Shown piece by piece: positions 39,103-48,133 of a stretch of DNA of 64,000 bases (position 1 is its first letter; each line of letters opens with the position of its first letter). The notes below the pieces were generated by a model that saw only the letters and a list, made by a program, of their open reading frames with translations, made no database searches and was not told where the DNA came from. The position numbers and the translations under genes are program-made. Origin of the DNA: Lactiplantibacillus pentosus (GTDB taxonomy: Bacteria > Bacillota > Bacilli > Lactobacillales > Lactobacillaceae). The stretch is taken from contig NZ_CP032757.1 of the NCBI RefSeq assembly GCF_003641185.1, positions 2,666,001 to 2,730,000 of the forward strand, written 5' to 3'.

Positions 39103-39205
39103 GTGCAAAAAAAGTCTAGCTTCCGCAAAAATGTTTGCAAAGAGGCTAGACTCCGATTAAGTGGTCACGCATGACCGAACCGTTTCGTTCCTCTCTGGAA
39201 ACAAT
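39103..39205 (-). promoter_or_regulatory. PyrR-responsive attenuator before pyrB
   Basis: Reading the minus strand, the PyrR loop TCCAGAGAGG (39190-39199) sits in a stem region and is followed by the terminator AGTCTAGC ... GCTAGACT (arms 39145-39152 and 39113-39120) with seven T. With UMP, PyrR should stabilise the anti-antiterminator and so allow termination; this is the standard Bacillus mechanism. Confidence 0.9.
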
Positions 39206-39227
39206 TAAATGGTTATATTCAATTAAA

Positions 39228-39797
<570 letters not shown>

Positions 39798-39814
39798 TCA
39801 CCTTGGTACGGGAT

Positions 39815-39900
39815 GAAAAAAGGGTCACCCCGTTTTCCTGCGAAAAGCGTGGGAGACCCTAACATGACCGTTCCCCTTGTTAGCCTCACAGGACTAAGTT
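39815..39900 (-). promoter_or_regulatory. PyrR-responsive attenuator before pyrR
   Basis: On the minus strand the PyrR loop AGTCCTGTGAGGCT (39882-39895) is followed by a terminator: AGGGTCTCCC (39851-39860) pairs with GGGGTGACCCT (39821-39831 region), then six T at 39815-39820. Two such units, before pyrR and before pyrB, give the operon tandem attenuation. Confidence 0.88.
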
Positions 39901-39924
39901 AAAGGTGCTTGTTTGATTGAAATA

Positions 39925-39953
39925 AGTGTAACGAACTCCACTACCACTGTCAA
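39925..39953 (-). promoter_or_regulatory. pyr operon promoter
   Basis: Minus strand TTGACA (39948-39953), 17-base spacer, TACACT (39925-39930), about 155 bases upstream of pyrR and just before its attenuator. This is the only strong promoter seen for the operon. Confidence 0.8.
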
Positions 39954-40132
39954 GGGGCAATCCATGAAGTTCGGTTAATTATCCAATCAATTTAAGCGAC
40001 TTTCATTAAGTCTATGTGAAAAGGCGGCGATGATGCGTGTTGTGGAAGTTCCATTGTCATGAATCATGGTACAAACGAGCTAGTTAGTTGGTTTCCTGTT
40101 CGTCAGCCGATGCGCGCCCTAATCCGACCTCC

Positions 40133-40282
40133 GGGGCTGGCTGACAATGCTGGAACAGGGCGGACATCGATTTGAACTCACGCAGAATCCCACTGCGCAA
40201 TTTCAAATACGAGTCTTCTTCTAGCCCGGGAAACCCACCCGGACAAGAAGAATTTCGCCCTTGAGCATTGTCAGCCAGCCCC
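40133..40282. repeat. Core B' palindromic unit (right copy)
   Basis: GGGGCTGGCTGACAATGCT (40133-40151) pairs perfectly with AGCATTGTCAGCCAGCCCC (40264-40282), whereas the left copy has one G-T wobble and is one pair shorter here. Side arms of core B are all kept; the few differences between copies fall mostly in hairpin loops. Confidence 0.8.
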
Positions 40283-40734
40283 TACAGTCGGGAAGCCGCT
40301 CGAATGGCAGATGAACGACCACCGAATTAGGTGCAATTGCCCACTAAATATTAGGAAACTGAGCCTTCATGCATGCTTTGAGCCAACATCAATAATTGCT
40401 TACGGATAGTTTAATGCCGATGAGATGTTCTGAAGGTTGTTTACTAATTCCAATAACAACTAGTTTTGAGATTAGAAAGATGAGTCGACAAAATTGCTAT
40501 TCATTTAAAATTTAAGCCGTTATCATTTCAGACAAGTTGGAAAAAGTTCTGACAGTGTTCAGTGGTGCTTATCGTTCATCGTCTGAAACCGCGAGTCAAG
40601 TAGCTTAGTATTACCGGTAGCTGGTCCGACGGTTGAATATCAACATGACTGTCTACCAGGAATCAACAACCAGTTCATCAGAAGTTGGCCCCGCACATGT
40701 CTGCCTTTCGAACACCATCCCCGGGTGGAGGGCG

Positions 40735-40863
40735 TTTCTGACAATGCTCAGCGATGAAATCCTACTTAGCAAGCGTTTTCGGCTTGGTTAGTGGAAGACC
40801 AGTATTTAAGACGTGGGCTTTCGGCTTAAATCTGTGTCCATCGCGTTCCAGCGTTGTCAGAAA
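40735..40863. repeat. Core A' palindromic unit (right copy)
   Basis: TTTCTGACAATGCT (40735-40748) pairs with AGCGTTGTCAGAAA (40850-40863), same 129-base span as in the left copy. The inner CAGTATTTAAG / CTTAAATCTG pairing is kept. Confidence 0.75.
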
Positions 40864-41125
40864 TGCCTGGAAGCCGGTGTAGGACGCAGCTACCACCGAA
40901 AGTTTACGCAAACCTGCACTGCTTCCAGCGGTCCTCAGCTGGCTGCTTTTGAATTTGACGTTTGAATCATCCTCAACGCAAATTAACCTCTCGCAGAATG
41001 CATAACCCCTATCACTAATCGACTGATTAATTTATTTTTAATCTTATTTTCATTTAATTATAGTCAAACTGCCAAATTATCGGTATACTACTTGTTAAAG
41101 ATAACTAATTTTAGGGGGACTTTTT

Positions 41126-42715
41126 ATGCGTTTACAAACACTTTTACAAACACCATCCATGCATGCGATGCGGGTCATTGCGGGTGAACGCGGTCTCAAA
41201 CGTGAAATTAGTAATATCGGAATGATTGAGTCGCCAGATATCGCCAACTATTTGACGAGCGGCCAGTTTTTGATTACCAACGGCTACCCGTTTACACAAT
41301 CAGCGACGGCCCCGTCAACGTTGATTCAAGCGATGCATGATGCTAATTGTGCAGGACTCGGATTCAAGGATCACCGCTACGTCGACCATCTACCCAAGGC
41401 CGTGATTGAATTAGCGGATGAATTGGCGGTTCCCATCATCATCACACCCGGCGATGAACTGATCTCTGAAACCATGCGTAAAATGCTCAGTATCATTTTA
41501 AAATCACAAACAGATGAACTGAGTCGCATCGTAACTGCCAACCAGACGCTAGCTGACTTATTGCTCAAAGACCCAACCGATACAACGGTCTTAAACAAGT
41601 GTCGTGAGTTGATTCACCATCCCATCTTTTTGATGGACAGCCATTTCCGGGTCGTCAGTGCATCTCAAGATTTGCCAATGACGCGCAGTACCTTGACAGA
41701 CTTCTTACGCAATCAGACCGATATTGATTATTTCAACTTGAACACGCGGGTCACAATCCCCTATAAAACTAATGATTTGACCATTATGCCACTCTTTTCG
41801 GCTTATAAAGAAAATAAGGCCTTTGTCGGCATCTTAGACTTAGACCCCGCCAACTCGACGGACCAAATGCTGACCCAAGTGGCGCTTAATACGCTGAGCT
41901 TCGTCAATAGTCGCGTTGACATGTTAAATGAATCTGCCTTTCGTAACCTCAGTGGCTTCTACTTAAACGTGATGGACGGCGGTATCTCTAATGACCTGAT
42001 CAACAAGACTCTGAAAGCTCAGCAGATCGATCCACAAACTAAATTTCGCTGTGCGGCTATTCTTGTCACCACTAACCACCAACCTTTACTGAGCAATCAT
42101 CTGTTGGAACAGGTGCAGCAGTTAACGCTGTGGTTTATTAAAGAATACCAAGCTTCCGTCATCGTTTTTTCATTAAAGCAGCAACTTGTCTTATTAATCA
42201 ACGATGAACAAAACGCCCAACACTTTTTAACGGCGCTGGTCGAGTTCATTCAGCCGAAGCTCGATAAACAAAGTCGCTTGATTGCGGGCTACAGCTATTC
42301 AACGCTCCCACTGACCGAACTGGCCACGATTTACAACGAAGCAGCCGAGGCGCTCGCCCTCAGTAAAAATAGTCCGCACGCTGTCACGATTTATCGGCCT
42401 AAATACGTGAAGGAATTGATCTCGTTGATTCCGCAAAACGAAGCCCGCTCATTCGTGGAACGCGTCTTAGGTGGCCTGGTCGGCGGCGTTAGTGCCAACG
42501 AACAATTAAATTTATTGAACACGTTATACGGCTACTTCTACTACCACCAAAATATTGCGGAAGTTGCCGGGCATTTGGATATTCACCGGAACACGGTCAT
42601 CTATCGACTCAAAAAAATTGAAAAAATGTTGACACTGAACTTAGACGATCCCGAACAGACCCAAACCCTTGAGATGGCCGTACTCCTCTGGCATAATCAA
42701 CAGTCACAAAAGTGA
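41126..42715 (+). CDS. PucR-family transcription regulator
   Basis: A 529-residue protein with the PucR N-terminal domain (about residues 1-125: G-x-x-G-L-x-R-E-I and Y-L-T-S-G-Q-F-L-I-T-N-G), a middle GGDEF-like region (about 270-410) and the C-terminal PucR helix-turn-helix (about 465-525: A-G-H-L-D-I-H-R-N-T-V-I-Y-R-L-K-K-I-E). PucR proteins control purine catabolism or uptake in Bacillus, and the next gene is a xanthine/uracil-type permease, so a link to purine uptake is likely but not shown. A TATACT box at 41084-41089 and the strong site TTAGGGGGAC precede it. Confidence 0.92.
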   Translation: MRLQTLLQTPSMHAMRVIAGERGLKREISNIGMIESPDIANYLTSGQFLITNGYPFTQSATAPSTLIQAMHDANCAGLGFKDHRYVDHLPKAVIELADELAVPIIITPGDELISETMRKMLSIILKSQTDELSRIVTANQTLADLLLKDPTDTTVLNKCRELIHHPIFLMDSHFRVVSASQDLPMTRSTLTDFLRNQTDIDYFNLNTRVTIPYKTNDLTIMPLFSAYKENKAFVGILDLDPANSTDQMLTQVALNTLSFVNSRVDMLNESAFRNLSGFYLNVMDGGISNDLINKTLKAQQIDPQTKFRCAAILVTTNHQPLLSNHLLEQVQQLTLWFIKEYQASVIVFSLKQQLVLLINDEQNAQHFLTALVEFIQPKLDKQSRLIAGYSYSTLPLTELATIYNEAAEALALSKNSPHAVTIYRPKYVKELISLIPQNEARSFVERVLGGLVGGVSANEQLNLLNTLYGYFYYHQNIAEVAGHLDIHRNTVIYRLKKIEKMLTLNLDDPEQTQTLEMAVLLWHNQQSQK

Positions 42716-42749
42716 ACGTTTACATTTTTAAATTTATTGAAAATGACGT

Positions 42750-42775
42750 TTTCACGAACATTAATATATTCGGGT
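42750..42775. promoter_or_regulatory. Pair of opposed PurBox-like sites before the permease
   Basis: Plus strand TTTCACGAACATT (42750-42762) and, on the minus strand, TACCCGAATATATT (42762-42775) each match the PurR box A-W-W-W-C-C-G-A-A-C-W-W-T with about one core mismatch. They face each other and touch the -35 box at 42780. Confidence 0.55.
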
Positions 42776-42779
42776 ACAT

Positions 42780-42808
42780 TTGTATTCGGTTTTCATCTGT
42801 GCTAGAAT
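42780..42808 (+). promoter_or_regulatory. Permease promoter
   Basis: TTGTAT (42780-42785), 17-base spacer, TAGAAT (42803-42808), immediately followed by the riboswitch. Confidence 0.7.
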
Positions 42809-42833
42809 GGGCTTCATTCAAATAAGTGGTAAT

Positions 42834-42905
42834 TGCCTATATAATGTCATAATATGGTTGACGAGTTTCTACCCAACCCCGTAAAGGTTGGACTATAAGC
42901 AAACG
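42834..42905 (+). ncRNA. Purine riboswitch (guanine/xanthine type)
   Basis: Closing stem TTGCCTATA with TATAAGCAA (one mismatch); then TAATGTCATAATATGG, G-T-T-T-C-T-A-C, a stem CCAACC / GGTTGG around CGTAAA, and G-G-A-C-T-A-T. This is the conserved purine aptamer. The specificity base after G-A is C (in GGACTA), which selects guanine or hypoxanthine/xanthine rather than adenine. With ligand bound, the terminator just downstream should form. Confidence 0.93.
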
Positions 42906-42908
42906 AGG

Positions 42909-42938
42909 TCATCCCGTTTGCCGGGGTGACTTTTTTTA
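42909..42938 (+). terminator. Riboswitch expression-platform terminator
   Basis: GTCATCCC pairs with GGGGTGAC around GTTTGCC, followed by seven T. Its upstream flank overlaps bases that can pair with the aptamer closing stem. Confidence 0.85.
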
Positions 42939-42974
42939 TAGGCAAATCAGCTTAATCGAGAGAGGAAGATTGAT

Positions 42975-44318
42975 TTGAAGGAAGTATCCGTATCACCTAA
43001 GATTACCAATATTAAGGCGGCGGTTTTAGGATTTCAGCACTTATTAGCCATGTATTCAGGTGACGTGCTGGTCCCACTATTGATTGGGGCAGCGTTACAT
43101 TTTAGCCAAGAACAATTGACTTACTTAGTCTCAATCGACATTTTCATGTGTGGGATTGCCACCTTCCTGCAACTCAAGCGAACGCCCCTTACTGGGATTG
43201 GATTGCCAGTTGTTTTAGGCTGTGCGGTTCAAGCCGTCAACCCATTGATTCAAATTGGGAAGACTTACGGACTGGGGACGATGTATGGTTCGATTATTGG
43301 TGCCGGTATTTTTATTTTTCTGATTGCCGGACTATTCTCTAAGATTAAAAACCTGTTTCCACCGGTCGTTACTGGTTCGCTGATTACGATCATCGGATTC
43401 ACATTGATTCCGGTCGCCTTTGAAAACCTCGGTGGTGGCGATGCATCCGCCAAAAACTTTGGTAACTTGCAGGCGCTGGGTATCGGCTTTTTGACGATTG
43501 CGATTATTTTACTGATTAGCGTCTTTGCCCGGGGGTTCATGAAATCCGTCTCAATTTTAATTGGGATTCTCGCCGGCACACTGATTGCGGGTGCCATGGG
43601 AATGGTCTCCCTCAAACCAGTCGCTGAAGCCAGTTGGTTCCATCTCCCAACGCTCTTCTACTTTGGCGCACCGCACTTTGAATGGTCCTCGATTTTGACG
43701 ATGATTCTGGTCTCATTAACGACCATGGTCGAATCGACCGGTGTCTTCTTCGCACTAGGTGACATTACTGGCCGTAAAATCGAAGGTGAAGATTTAAAAC
43801 GAGGTTACCGGGCAGAAGGTATCGCCGTTATCCTCGGTGGGCTCTTCAACACCTTCCCCTATTCAACATTCTCCGAAAACGTTGGTGTCGTGCAATTATC
43901 TGGGGTCAAAACGCGTAAACCAATCTACTTCTCAGCAGCATTCTTAGTCATCCTGGGACTGTTGCCGAAAATTGGGGCGCTTGCAACGATCATCCCCGAC
44001 CCGGTTCTGGGTGGCGCAATGGTCGTCATGTTCGGGATCGTTGGGATTCAAGGGATTCGGATGTTAGCCCAAGTTGATTTTCGCAATAACAACAACTTGT
44101 TGGTCGCTGCCGTCTCGATTGGCCTTGGTTTAGGTGTCACGGTTGAAACCAACATCTTCCAATTCTTACCAAACGCGCTACAGATCATGTTAAGTAACGG
44201 TGTGGTCGTCGGTAGTTTAGCCGCAGTTGGCTTGAACTTGCTCTTTAATCGGCACGCCGCTGAAAATAAAGTCGACGACGAATCGGTCGGCCTGAACGAA
44301 GCCGAACAACACTCCTAA
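42975..44318 (+). CDS. pbuX: NCS2 nucleobase permease, xanthine/uric acid type
   Basis: A 447-residue membrane protein with about fourteen hydrophobic segments. Motifs of the nucleobase:cation symporter-2 family are clear: G-F-Q-H-L-L-A-M-Y-S-G near residue 20, V-E-S-T-G-V-F-F-A-L-G near 255, and F-S-E-N-V-G-V-V-Q-L-S-G-V-K-T-R near 300. The guanine-type riboswitch and PurBoxes point to xanthine or guanine uptake, as for Bacillus PbuX. Start is TTG with GAGAGGAAG upstream; no better ATG is near. Confidence 0.9.
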   Translation: MKEVSVSPKITNIKAAVLGFQHLLAMYSGDVLVPLLIGAALHFSQEQLTYLVSIDIFMCGIATFLQLKRTPLTGIGLPVVLGCAVQAVNPLIQIGKTYGLGTMYGSIIGAGIFIFLIAGLFSKIKNLFPPVVTGSLITIIGFTLIPVAFENLGGGDASAKNFGNLQALGIGFLTIAIILLISVFARGFMKSVSILIGILAGTLIAGAMGMVSLKPVAEASWFHLPTLFYFGAPHFEWSSILTMILVSLTTMVESTGVFFALGDITGRKIEGEDLKRGYRAEGIAVILGGLFNTFPYSTFSENVGVVQLSGVKTRKPIYFSAAFLVILGLLPKIGALATIIPDPVLGGAMVVMFGIVGIQGIRMLAQVDFRNNNNLLVAAVSIGLGLGVTVETNIFQFLPNALQIMLSNGVVVGSLAAVGLNLLFNRHAAENKVDDESVGLNEAEQHS

Positions 44319-44388
44319 TTGTCGGTCACTCAGCGTTAACATAACTAAGACGACCATGTTCAAAAAGAATAAACATTATAAATAAAAT

Positions 44389-44426
44389 CAACGCCGTAAG
44401 GATTTCCCGATTCTTACGGCGTTTTT
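44389..44426 (+). terminator. Terminator after pbuX
   Basis: AACGCCGTAAG pairs with CTTACGGCGTT, then five T. The following 150 bases to the next promoter show nothing further. Confidence 0.88.
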
Positions 44427-44582
44427 GCGTGCGCTTGAAGGTGGCGGCATACTAACCAGGCGACCTGAGTCATGTCGATGATTTCAGTACGATTAGCCAA
44501 ATGTTCGTTCGCTAATCTACTCACGCTGGTGTTGGACCACCCACGACTAAATCAACTCCCCCTGTTCCCTGAAAAAGCAGTA

Positions 44583-44591
44583 TGTTATACT
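44583..44591 (+). promoter_or_regulatory. Promoter (-10) of the second purine permease
   Basis: TGTTATACT, an extended -10 box (TG one base before TATACT). No good -35 box was found; no riboswitch aptamer lies in the short leader. Confidence 0.6.
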
Positions 44592-44638
44592 AGACAATTG
44601 TTGAATTGTTAGTTTTTTATTAATTTTAGGAGTGGGTC

Positions 44639-45946
44639 ATTATTCTAGAACATATATTTCATCTGCGGGAAAACCGCACTTCTGTCAGACGTGAGTTGAT
44701 TGGTGGTCTAACCACCTTTCTAGCAATGTCCTACATTTTAGCTGTAAATCCCGAACTATTGGGTAGCGCAGGGATGGATAAAACTGCAGTCTTTACAGCG
44801 ACTGTTCTGGCGGCGATCGGTGGCTGTCTGTTAATGGGACTAGTCGCCAACTTCCCCGTTGCCCTCGCACCTGGGATGGGGTTAAACGCCTTCTTCACAT
44901 ACACAGTCGTCCAAGAATGGCATATTCCGTGGCAAACGGCGCTGGCCGGTGTCTTCGTTGCTGGGATTTTATTTATCCTATTAACCCTCTCAAAGTTGCG
45001 CGATAAATTAATTAATTTAATTCCAAGCGCACTAAAGTATGCCGTTTCGGCCGGGATTGGATTATTCATTGCCTTTTCTGGGCTCCAGACTTCTGGCATC
45101 ATTGTAGCGGACAAGTCAAACGCCGTTGCACTAGGTAACTTGCACAATCCCACCGTCTTACTCGCTATTTTTGGGATCATCGTGGGCATCATGCTAGTGA
45201 CCGCTAATGTGACCGGTGGTATTTTCTGGGGTATGTTTATTACTGCCGCGGTTGGGATGATTTTTGGGATTATCCCACTGCCATCTGGAATCGTCAGTGG
45301 CGTTCCAAGCGTGCAACCATTATTTGGCCAGGCTATCACACATATCGGTGACATTAACTCGTTTCAAATGATTATCGTCATACTGACCTTCTTCATTATT
45401 GGCCTCTTCGATACGTCGGGTACCCTCGTCGGTGTCGCAACTGAAGCCGGCATGGTCGATAAAGAATCTGGTGAAGTCAAAGGTGTTGGTAAAGCCCTAT
45501 TTAGTGGCGCCTTAGCAACCACGCTGGGGGCAATCTTTGGGACTTCCCCAACGACCGCTTACGTAGAATCGACTTCTGGCGTGGCCGTTGGTGCTCGGAC
45601 CGGCTTGTCGTCAGTCTTCGTCGCTGTTCTCTTCGCGATTGCGGCCTTCTTCTCACCCGTCTTAACGGTGATCACTTCCGCCGTTACTGCGTCTGCGCTA
45701 ATTATCGTTGGTATTTTGATGCTTTCAAATGTCCAATACATCGACTGGACCAAGTTTGAAATTGCCGTCCCCGCCTTTTTCACAATGATTATGATGCTGT
45801 TGACCTACAGTATTTCAGAAGGATTAGCAGTCGGTTTTATCTTCTATCCAATCACGATGACGGTCAAAGGTCGTTGGCGTGAGGTTAACGCGCTGATGTG
45901 GACGATGATGGTCGTCTTCATCCTCTATTTTGCCTTTGTAGCCTAG
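44639..45946 (+). CDS. NCS2 adenine/guanine permease (AzgA/PbuG type), AUU start
   Basis: A purine/proton symporter of the AzgA branch: G-G-L-T-T-F-L-A-M-S-Y-I-L, then A-P-G-M-G-L-N-A-F-F-T-Y, F-D-T-S-G-T-L-V-G, and G-T-S-P-T-T-A-Y-V-E-S. The conserved N-terminus (L-E-H-I-F-H-L-R-E-N-R-T-S-V-R-R-E-L) is encoded in frame upstream of the first TTG (44696), yet between the in-frame stop TAG (44627) and that TTG there is no ATG, GTG or TTG. AGGAG at 44628-44632 lies six bases before ATT (44639-44641) and nine before a second ATT. I therefore take ATT as the start, giving 435 residues; TTG 44696 would cut off the conserved N-terminus and lacks a ribosome site. Confidence 0.85.
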   Translation: MILEHIFHLRENRTSVRRELIGGLTTFLAMSYILAVNPELLGSAGMDKTAVFTATVLAAIGGCLLMGLVANFPVALAPGMGLNAFFTYTVVQEWHIPWQTALAGVFVAGILFILLTLSKLRDKLINLIPSALKYAVSAGIGLFIAFSGLQTSGIIVADKSNAVALGNLHNPTVLLAIFGIIVGIMLVTANVTGGIFWGMFITAAVGMIFGIIPLPSGIVSGVPSVQPLFGQAITHIGDINSFQMIIVILTFFIIGLFDTSGTLVGVATEAGMVDKESGEVKGVGKALFSGALATTLGAIFGTSPTTAYVESTSGVAVGARTGLSSVFVAVLFAIAAFFSPVLTVITSAVTASALIIVGILMLSNVQYIDWTKFEIAVPAFFTMIMMLLTYSISEGLAVGFIFYPITMTVKGRWREVNALMWTMMVVFILYFAFVA

Positions 45947-45983
45947 GTTGAGCGCGTCATCATCATCAATATGATGGTCAATT

Positions 45984-46033
45984 AAAAAGCTGAGTGGTGA
46001 AAATCGTCTTCGATTTCACCACTCAGCTTTTTG
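45984..46033. terminator. Bidirectional terminator
   Basis: AAAAAGCTGAGTGGTGAAA and its complement pair around TCGTCTTCGA with one mismatch. It lies between the permease gene and the converging NmrA-like gene. Confidence 0.92.
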
Positions 46034-46115
46034 ATCATTTTACTGGCGACAAGCTAAATGAAGTCAGATTGTGCTTGCCCAAACGACAACCACAGTTAAC
46101 TTCTGAACCCGATGG

Positions 46116-47015
46116 TTACTTAATGACCTGTCGATTACGATAATCTTCAGCAAACACCTGCGCAAAATCCGCCATCTTAACCTCACCTAAACGCGGTTGA
46201 TGGGCGCGGTAATCCGCATAAAAATCGTGATCGCGTTGGTAGGCCACCGTTTTGACATATTCTCGCGCAAAGGCTGCGGGTGCACCAGCCGTGATCAGAT
46301 GATCCTGCATCACTTCATCTGGCACTTGTGAGACCCGCAAATCTGGCATTTTGAGCGTCTTAGAAAGTGCTGACGCCACTTCTAAGTAAGTCTGCTCATC
46401 GCTGGCCACGTAAGTCACTGTTTGCCCCGCTGTCGGTTTCGTCAGCGCTTGAATCAGAACGGTCGTCACATCGACGGGTGCCACCCAAACGTTTTTGACC
46501 TCTAGGCTGGCATTGGTATAAATACGATGACTCTTGCGAACGGTTGGCACGCTGCTCAATAAATTGTAATACATCGCAGTTGGGCGAATGAACGTGATGT
46601 CTACGTCCGGCAAAGCAGTTATCAGTGTTTGTTCAATTAAGTGATACATATAAAGCGACCCGACCTCAGGACCCAAGTCGGCCCCCACACTACTCAAGTT
46701 GACGACCCGTTTAACACCAGCCGCCTTGATCGCCGCCGCGTAAGTTTCGGCTTGCTGGGTCGCAGCGGCATAAATATCCTCACTCGCCATGATGCCGGTC
46801 AACATCAAGTAAACCACGTCCGCGTCCTTAAACGTTTGCGTTAAAAAGGCCTCGTCCGTAATACTCCCGATTGCGGGGGTCGCCCGAAAGGCCTTAATCA
46901 GTCCGCTACGGCTAGCATTATGACTGATGACCGTCACGTCATGCCCGGCATGTGCCAACTTGGGCACCAAAGTTTGATTGATCCGACCTAATGAGCCAGT
47001 TAAAACAATTTTCAT
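46116..47015 (-). CDS. NmrA-like atypical SDR protein
   Basis: A 299-residue Rossmann protein. The dinucleotide loop reads M-K-I-V-L-T-G-S-L-G-R-I-N, missing the last glycine of G-x-x-G-x-x-G (N instead), as in some NmrA/HSCARG redox-sensor proteins. Later V-N-L-S-S-V-G-A-D and F-I-R-P-T-A-M-Y-Y-N-L follow the family pattern; no Y-x-x-x-K pair is obvious. Probably an NAD(P)-binding oxidoreductase or sensor with unknown substrate. GAGG precedes the ATG. Confidence 0.8.
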   Translation of the reverse strand: MKIVLTGSLGRINQTLVPKLAHAGHDVTVISHNASRSGLIKAFRATPAIGSITDEAFLTQTFKDADVVYLMLTGIMASEDIYAAATQQAETYAAAIKAAGVKRVVNLSSVGADLGPEVGSLYMYHLIEQTLITALPDVDITFIRPTAMYYNLLSSVPTVRKSHRIYTNASLEVKNVWVAPVDVTTVLIQALTKPTAGQTVTYVASDEQTYLEVASALSKTLKMPDLRVSQVPDEVMQDHLITAGAPAAFAREYVKTVAYQRDHDFYADYRAHQPRLGEVKMADFAQVFAEDYRNRQVIK

Positions 47016-47164
47016 CTGTACTAATCCTCTACTCTCGTCTTCATCGTTTTTAAATCCCTTAATGATTATAAAAGTTCACCAAAACACAGTCAATCACTGG
47101 GGCTGCCAGTGCCTATCCAACAATCGGCTTCACACGACAAACCAGAATCAGTGATAATCAAAAC

Positions 47165-47203
47165 GTGCGCGCGACCAAAAGCAAATACCTCAGTCGCGCG
47201 CAC
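47165..47203. repeat. GC-rich 11-bp hairpin in a gene gap
   Basis: GTGCGCGCGAC (47165-47175) and GTCGCGCGCAC (47193-47203) pair perfectly around a 17-base loop. On the minus strand it is followed by GTTTTGATT, a poor T run. It may end the transcript of the MetE/YxjG-like relic or the NmrA-like gene region; nothing else was seen in 47016-47293. Confidence 0.5.
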
Positions 47204-47293
47204 TATTATCATTATTCTGCAGTTATGATCAACTCACCAACCGTTGAATACCAGTCTCACTTCCAATCGGTTCAAGCACCCCATTACCAGCGC

Positions 47294-47959
47294 TTAGGCC
47301 GAATAATAGTGCCCCTGGGCCACGTGCCAGTTCACACATAAATCGGCCGGTAAATTCTGAACAGCTTCACGACTGACTTGCGCACTGAGTTCGGTAATTT
47401 TATCCGAAGACTGGTGCCCGTTGTTCAGCTGAATCCGACGGGCACCGGCGTGGTATAAGTCAGTCATGATTTGATGGTACGCGCTGGCTAAGTCATGAAC
47501 GAGCTCAGTATCTGATTGATAGACGCGACTAACGGCCACCGCATTATCCGGACGTTTGAGCTCAGCCAAACATAGGGCTGGTGCTGGCAAAATTTGTTTA
47601 TCGGCGTCGCCATCACTCACTTGCTCACGCATGAATTCAAAATGTGCGACGGCTGGATGATTGATGCCACTGATTTTGCCATTCAAAGACAACGCGGGCA
47701 CCTGGGCGGCCGACGTTCGACTGATCCCTTGTAATTCCCAGAAAAAGTTGAGATGCCACCAATTATTCGGGCAAATTTTAGCGTTGTTAATCGGCTTTTT
47801 CAGTTGCTCAATAAAAATGGCATCCTCAATCTTACTAAATCCAGTTGCACTGATCGTGGACATGGTGATGTGACGGCGCAACTGTCCCCGTCTTCTGACT
47901 GTCGCTTGCCGTTGCCGGACGTGTCGCTTTACCATTGCCATCAAGGTTCCAATTTCCAT
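47294..47959 (-). pseudogene. Decayed MetE C-terminal/YxjG-like methyltransferase
   Basis: A 221-codon frame whose middle clearly resembles the YxjG/YxjH methionine-synthase-like family: W-W-H-L-N-F-F-W-E-L-Q-G, H-P-x-x-x-x-F-E-F, L-P-A-P-A, Y-Q-S-D-T-E-L-V-H-D-L-A-S-A-Y and D-L-Y-H-A-G-A-R-R-I-Q-L. The family motif Q-L-D-D-T is Q-L-N-N-G here, the zinc-ligand region C-R-G-N-x-R at the end is missing, and the N-terminus (usual about 100 residues with V-G-S-x-x-R-P) is replaced by an arginine-rich stretch from another context. Full members are about 370 residues, so this is very probably a broken copy. Confidence 0.65.
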
Positions 47960-48002
47960 GCAAGCCTAGCCTCCAAAACTGGTTGTCGATCGTTCAAAAA
48001 TA

Positions 48003-48043
48003 AAAAATCATCCCTTTTAATTCTGCTTAAAAAAGGATGATTT
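48003..48043 (-). terminator. Terminator of the pur operon
   Basis: On the minus strand AAATCATCCTTTT pairs with AAAAGGGATGATTT, followed by a T run. It lies about 90 bases beyond the purD stop. A second AT-rich inverted repeat (AACCC...GGGTT, 48065-48100) lies between. Confidence 0.8.
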
Positions 48044-48133
48044 CAAGATTGGCATGACGCACCCAACCCTTAATTTAATGTCGAATTTAAGTAATGGGTT
48101 AAGCATAGAATGGAACGCCGTGATTGTCAAGCA

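Larger units (their letters stand above)
40053..40971. repeat. Right copy of the ~0.9-kb palindrome-rich element, inverted
   Basis: Fills most of the gap between the pyr promoter and the PucR gene. Its left end ATTGTCATGAATCATGG (40053-40069) matches the left end of the other copy, and the interior, read on the minus strand, matches 29150-29990 in order: core A', linker, core B'. The two copies are therefore inverted and bracket the ten-kilobase pyr operon. No reading frame, ribosome site or transposase was found. The right border (near 40971) is not sharp. Confidence 0.8.

Noticed and set aside
42834..42905. Adenine-specific riboswitch
   Set aside because: The specificity position is C (GGACTA), not U, so guanine/xanthine-type binding is expected.
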